NCBI GenBank assembly: GCA_035465395.1
Contig: DATHRK010000101.1
Span: 124,001 to 188,000, forward strand
Reading direction: 5' to 3'
DNA from: DATHRK01 sp035465395
Lineage (GTDB): Bacteria > Gemmatimonadota > Gemmatimonadetes > Longimicrobiales > RSA9
DNA: 64,000 nt
The notes under the pieces are model-generated. The model worked only from the letters and a program-made list of their open reading frames with translations. It searched no databases and had not been told where the DNA came from. This document shows, piece after piece, positions 61,846 through 64,000 of the stretch (position 1 is the stretch's first letter; the number at the start of each line of letters is the position of its first letter). The position numbers and the translations under genes are program-made.

Positions 61846-62169
61846 ATGCTGGGTCTCGCGGAGCGGGCCGGGGCGGTGATCCCTGGGACCGCCCGCGTGA
61901 GGGAGGCGGTGCGTGACGGTCGCGTCCGCCTGGTGTTGCTCGCCTCGGACGCATCCCGGAACAGTCGGGAGAAGCTGCGGCCGCTGCTGAACGCAGTGGG
62001 CCAGCGCTTCATCGTCATCGCCGACCGGGCCACGCTCGGCACGGCGGTGGGAAGGGCTCCGCTGAGCGCGGTGGGCGTCACGGACGCCGGCCTGGCGGAC
62101 AGAATCGATGCACTCACGCGCACGGGTGCGCGCGGAGGCAAGGACGTACCTCGAAGCGACGAGCGGTAG
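61846..62169 (+). CDS. L7Ae/YlxQ-family ribosomal-associated RNA-binding protein
   Basis: A 107-aa kink-turn-binding-type protein, normally encoded between nusA and infB. MLGLAERAGAVIPGTARVRE, VRLVLLASDASRNSREKLRP and the Ala/Gly-rich end GRAPLSAVGVTDAGLADRID fit the family. ATG 61846 gives an N-terminus a few residues shorter than usual; an upstream non-ATG start is possible. Confidence 0.88.
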   Translation: MLGLAERAGAVIPGTARVREAVRDGRVRLVLLASDASRNSREKLRPLLNAVGQRFIVIADRATLGTAVGRAPLSAVGVTDAGLADRIDALTRTGARGGKDVPRSDER

Positions 62170-62179
62170 AACGAAGCGT

Positions 62180-64000
62180 ATGCGGGTCTACGAAGTAGCG
62201 AGAGAGTTCAAGGTCGAAGCGGAGCTGCTGCTGCAGCTCTTCCGCGAGATGGGCGTGCACGCCCGCAGCGAGGCGTCGACGGTCGACGACGTCGCGGTGG
62301 CCAAGTTGCGCGCCCGTCTGGAACGGGAGCGTCGCTCGGGCACCGAGGACAGGTCGGAGGCGATCGAGCACGTGCTCGACGACGTGCAGACCGCCACGCG
62401 TCGGCGCCGCCGGCGCCGCAAGGAGGATCTGCCGCCGAAGCCGGATCCCGAGGCGGAGGTCGAGGCCGAGGACGCCGAGGAGGTCGCCGAGGCCGAGGCC
62501 GAGGACGAGGTCGCCGAGCTCTTCCCGCAGGCCGATGAGTCGGCCGAAGCGCCCGCCGAGGCCGAGGAGCCGGAGACGGACGCCGAGGAGATCGCCGCGG
62601 AGGCCGAGGAGGAGATCGAGGCGGAGGTTGCCGACGAGCCGATCGACGCGGACGTCGCGACCGAAGAGGAGGCCGCGGCCGACCTCGAGTTCGAGGAGCC
62701 GATCGAGGACGAGGTCGAGGAGATCGCGGCCGAGGCCGAGGAGGCCATGGATGAGGCGGAGGAGCCGGAGGAGGGTGGCGAGGCCGAGGAGGCCAAGCCG
62801 CGCCGCCGCGTCGTCCGACTCAAGCGTGCCGCCGAGGCCATGCCGGAGACACCGGCCGTATCGGCGCGGCCCGCGCCGGCGGCCAGCGCGGGGCCGGGCG
62901 GGACCGTGCGCATCCAGGCCGAGGGCTATACCGCCGACGGGCGGCGCAAGCGCGGCAAGAAGAAGAAGCGCGACCGGGTCGACCAGGGCGCAGTGCAGTC
63001 CAACGTCCAGCGCGTCATGGCGGAGCTCAAGGGCGGCAAGGGCAAGCGCCGCCGCAAGGGCCAGCGCGAGACCGCCGAGGAACGCGCCGAGCGTGAGCTG
63101 CAGGAAGAGATCGCCGCCGAGCAGGAAGCCAAGACGGTCAAGGTCAACGAGTTCCTGACCGTCGCCGAGCTGTCGGAGCTGATCGACGAGTCGCCCACGA
63201 CCATCGTCGGCAGCGCGTTCCGGAATCTGGGTCTGATGGTGACCATCAATCAACGCCTGGACTTCGACCAGATCGAGCTGCTGCTCGAGGAGTTCGGCTT
63301 CACAGCCGAGCGCGAAGAGGAGTACGGCGCCGATCTCGGAGAGATCGAAGAGGAGCCGGACGCTCCCGAGGACCTCCAGCCGCGGCCGCCGGTGGTGACC
63401 GTGATGGGCCACGTGGACCACGGGAAGACCCGGCTGCTCGACTACATCCGCAAGGCGAACGTGGTCGCCGGCGAGGCCGGCAGCATCACGCAGCACATCG
63501 GCGCCTACGCCGTCCAGGTGGAAGGCGACCGCACCATCGCCTTCCTGGATACGCCCGGCCACGCAGCGTTCACCGCGATGCGCGCGCGCGGCGCCGAGGT
63601 CACCGACGTCGTCATCCTGGTGGTGGCCGCGGACGACTCGGTCATGCCGCAGACGATCGAGGCTATCAGCCACGCAAAGAACGCGGGCGTGCCGCTGATC
63701 GTCGCCATCAACAAGGTCGACCTGCCCACCGCCGACGTGAACCGCGTGCGCCAGCAGCTGCTCGAGCACGACGTCGTCGTGGAGTCCTACGGCGGCGAGG
63801 TGCTGGACGCGGAGGTGAGCGCGCTCAAAGGCGACGGCGTCGACGCGTTGCTGGAGAAGGTGCTGCTGCAGGCCGAGCTGCTGGAGCTCAAGGCCAACCC
63901 GGACCGCGACGCGCGCGGCGTCGTGATCGAGTCCCAGCTGGACGTCGGCAAGGGCGCCATCGCGACCGTTCTGGTGACCAACGGCACGCTGCGCGTCGGC
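62180..64000 (+). CDS. infB: Translation initiation factor IF-2 (3' end beyond window)
   Basis: GTPase that places initiator tRNA on the ribosome. 607 codons are present from ATG 62180. The N-terminal IF2 helix bundle (MRVYEVAREFKVEAELLLQL) is followed by a very long Glu/Ala-rich linker (about 75-225) and a Lys/Arg-rich patch (RRKRGKKKKRDR). A second IF2_N module (VNEFLTVAELSELIDESPTT) comes next. The G domain begins at VVTVMGHVDHGKTRLLDYIR and continues with FLDTPGHAAF and INKVDLP. The frame is open at position 64000, so domains 3-4 are missing only because of the window edge. Confidence 0.96.
   Translation, partial: MRVYEVAREFKVEAELLLQLFREMGVHARSEASTVDDVAVAKLRARLERERRSGTEDRSEAIEHVLDDVQTATRRRRRRRKEDLPPKPDPEAEVEAEDAEEVAEAEAEDEVAELFPQADESAEAPAEAEEPETDAEEIAAEAEEEIEAEVADEPIDADVATEEEAAADLEFEEPIEDEVEEIAAEAEEAMDEAEEPEEGGEAEEAKPRRRVVRLKRAAEAMPETPAVSARPAPAASAGPGGTVRIQAEGYTADGRRKRGKKKKRDRVDQGAVQSNVQRVMAELKGGKGKRRRKGQRETAEERAERELQEEIAAEQEAKTVKVNEFLTVAELSELIDESPTTIVGSAFRNLGLMVTINQRLDFDQIELLLEEFGFTAEREEEYGADLGEIEEEPDAPEDLQPRPPVVTVMGHVDHGKTRLLDYIRKANVVAGEAGSITQHIGAYAVQVEGDRTIAFLDTPGHAAFTAMRARGAEVTDVVILVVAADDSVMPQTIEAISHAKNAGVPLIVAINKVDLPTADVNRVRQQLLEHDVVVESYGGEVLDAEVSALKGDGVDALLEKVLLQAELLELKANPDRDARGVVIESQLDVGKGAIATVLVTNGTLRVG

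Noticed and set aside
59610..62141. Long minus-strand open frame opposite rimP-nusA
   Set aside because: No family signal, and it lies wholly antisense to conserved rimP, nusA and the L7Ae gene.
62114..63769. Leu/Gly-rich minus-strand frame opposite infB
   Set aside because: The composition is the antisense reflection of the IF-2 Glu/Ala linker; infB is certain.

Overview
The window is about 64 kb of very GC-rich, densely coded bacterial chromosome. Genes sit on both strands in short operons, and many neighbours share a 1-8 bp overlap, most often GTGA or ATGA. I see no tRNA, rRNA, CRISPR array, insertion sequence or phage gene. Several features fit a Gemmatimonadota-like organism. These are the alternative GlmU-like nucleotidyltransferase, a bacillithiol-type deacetylase (BshB1), GatCAB amidotransferase, a short RpoD-like sigma factor, secreted adhesin-like and six-bladed-propeller proteins, and an Asp-type MurA. 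That phylum is an inference from gene content and was not tested with a tree.

Layout. 1-3.1 kb: a truncated alpha/beta hydrolase, then grpE-dnaJ and a small gene. 3.1-5.5 kb (minus): iscS-mnmA, tRNA 2-thiolation. 5.6-7.4 kb: a HIRAN-like small protein, a 525-bp largely non-coding stretch, and a secreted repeat protein. 7.4-14.4 kb (minus): a tolC/hlyD/ABC-ATPase/two-permease export operon ending in bshB1. 14.7-16.3 kb (minus): a secreted protein and a divergent creatininase-family protein. 16.4-21.6 kb: a 1233-residue NtrY-like histidine kinase and a Deg-type lipoprotein protease. 21.8-25.3 kb: a Cys-containing exported peptide, a thioredoxin-like protein, a propeller lipoprotein and comM. 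25.4-31.5 kb: a PH-like membrane protein, larE, a small LarE-C-like gene, thpR, a secreted protein, an NtrX-like sigma-54 activator and an aldehyde dehydrogenase. 31.7-39.9 kb: lepB, rpoD-like, rplM-rpsI, rpsB-tsf-pyrH-frr-cdsA-rseP. 39.9-43.5 kb (minus): a response regulator, manC, GlmU-like and a WalJ-like hydrolase. 43.7-51.3 kb: a lipoprotein, serS, pcrA and gatCAB. 51.3-56.1 kb (minus): a phospholipase C-like protein and a YtxH-like protein, then a PII-like protein, cation/proton antiporter, NadE-type glutaminase and degenerate NAD-synthetase-like operon. 56.3-59.4 kb: murA, a coiled-coil protein, pgeF, a four-Cys protein and an OsmC-family gene. 59.7-64 kb: rimP-nusA-L7Ae-infB, running off the window.

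The most striking object is the OsmC-family gene at 58979-59437. Its reading frame is interrupted by one in-frame TGA exactly where the family has its first reactive cysteine. About 25 nt downstream lies a perfect 6-bp GC hairpin with a UGGAG loop, the layout of a bacterial SECIS element. I read it as a selenoprotein (Sec63, Cys131) that ordinary gene callers would split or call a pseudogene. Other points of interest are MurA with Asp at the fosfomycin-target position, the split and apparently degenerate NadE pair downstream of a PII-like/antiporter pair, and the exported-peptide/propeller cassette.
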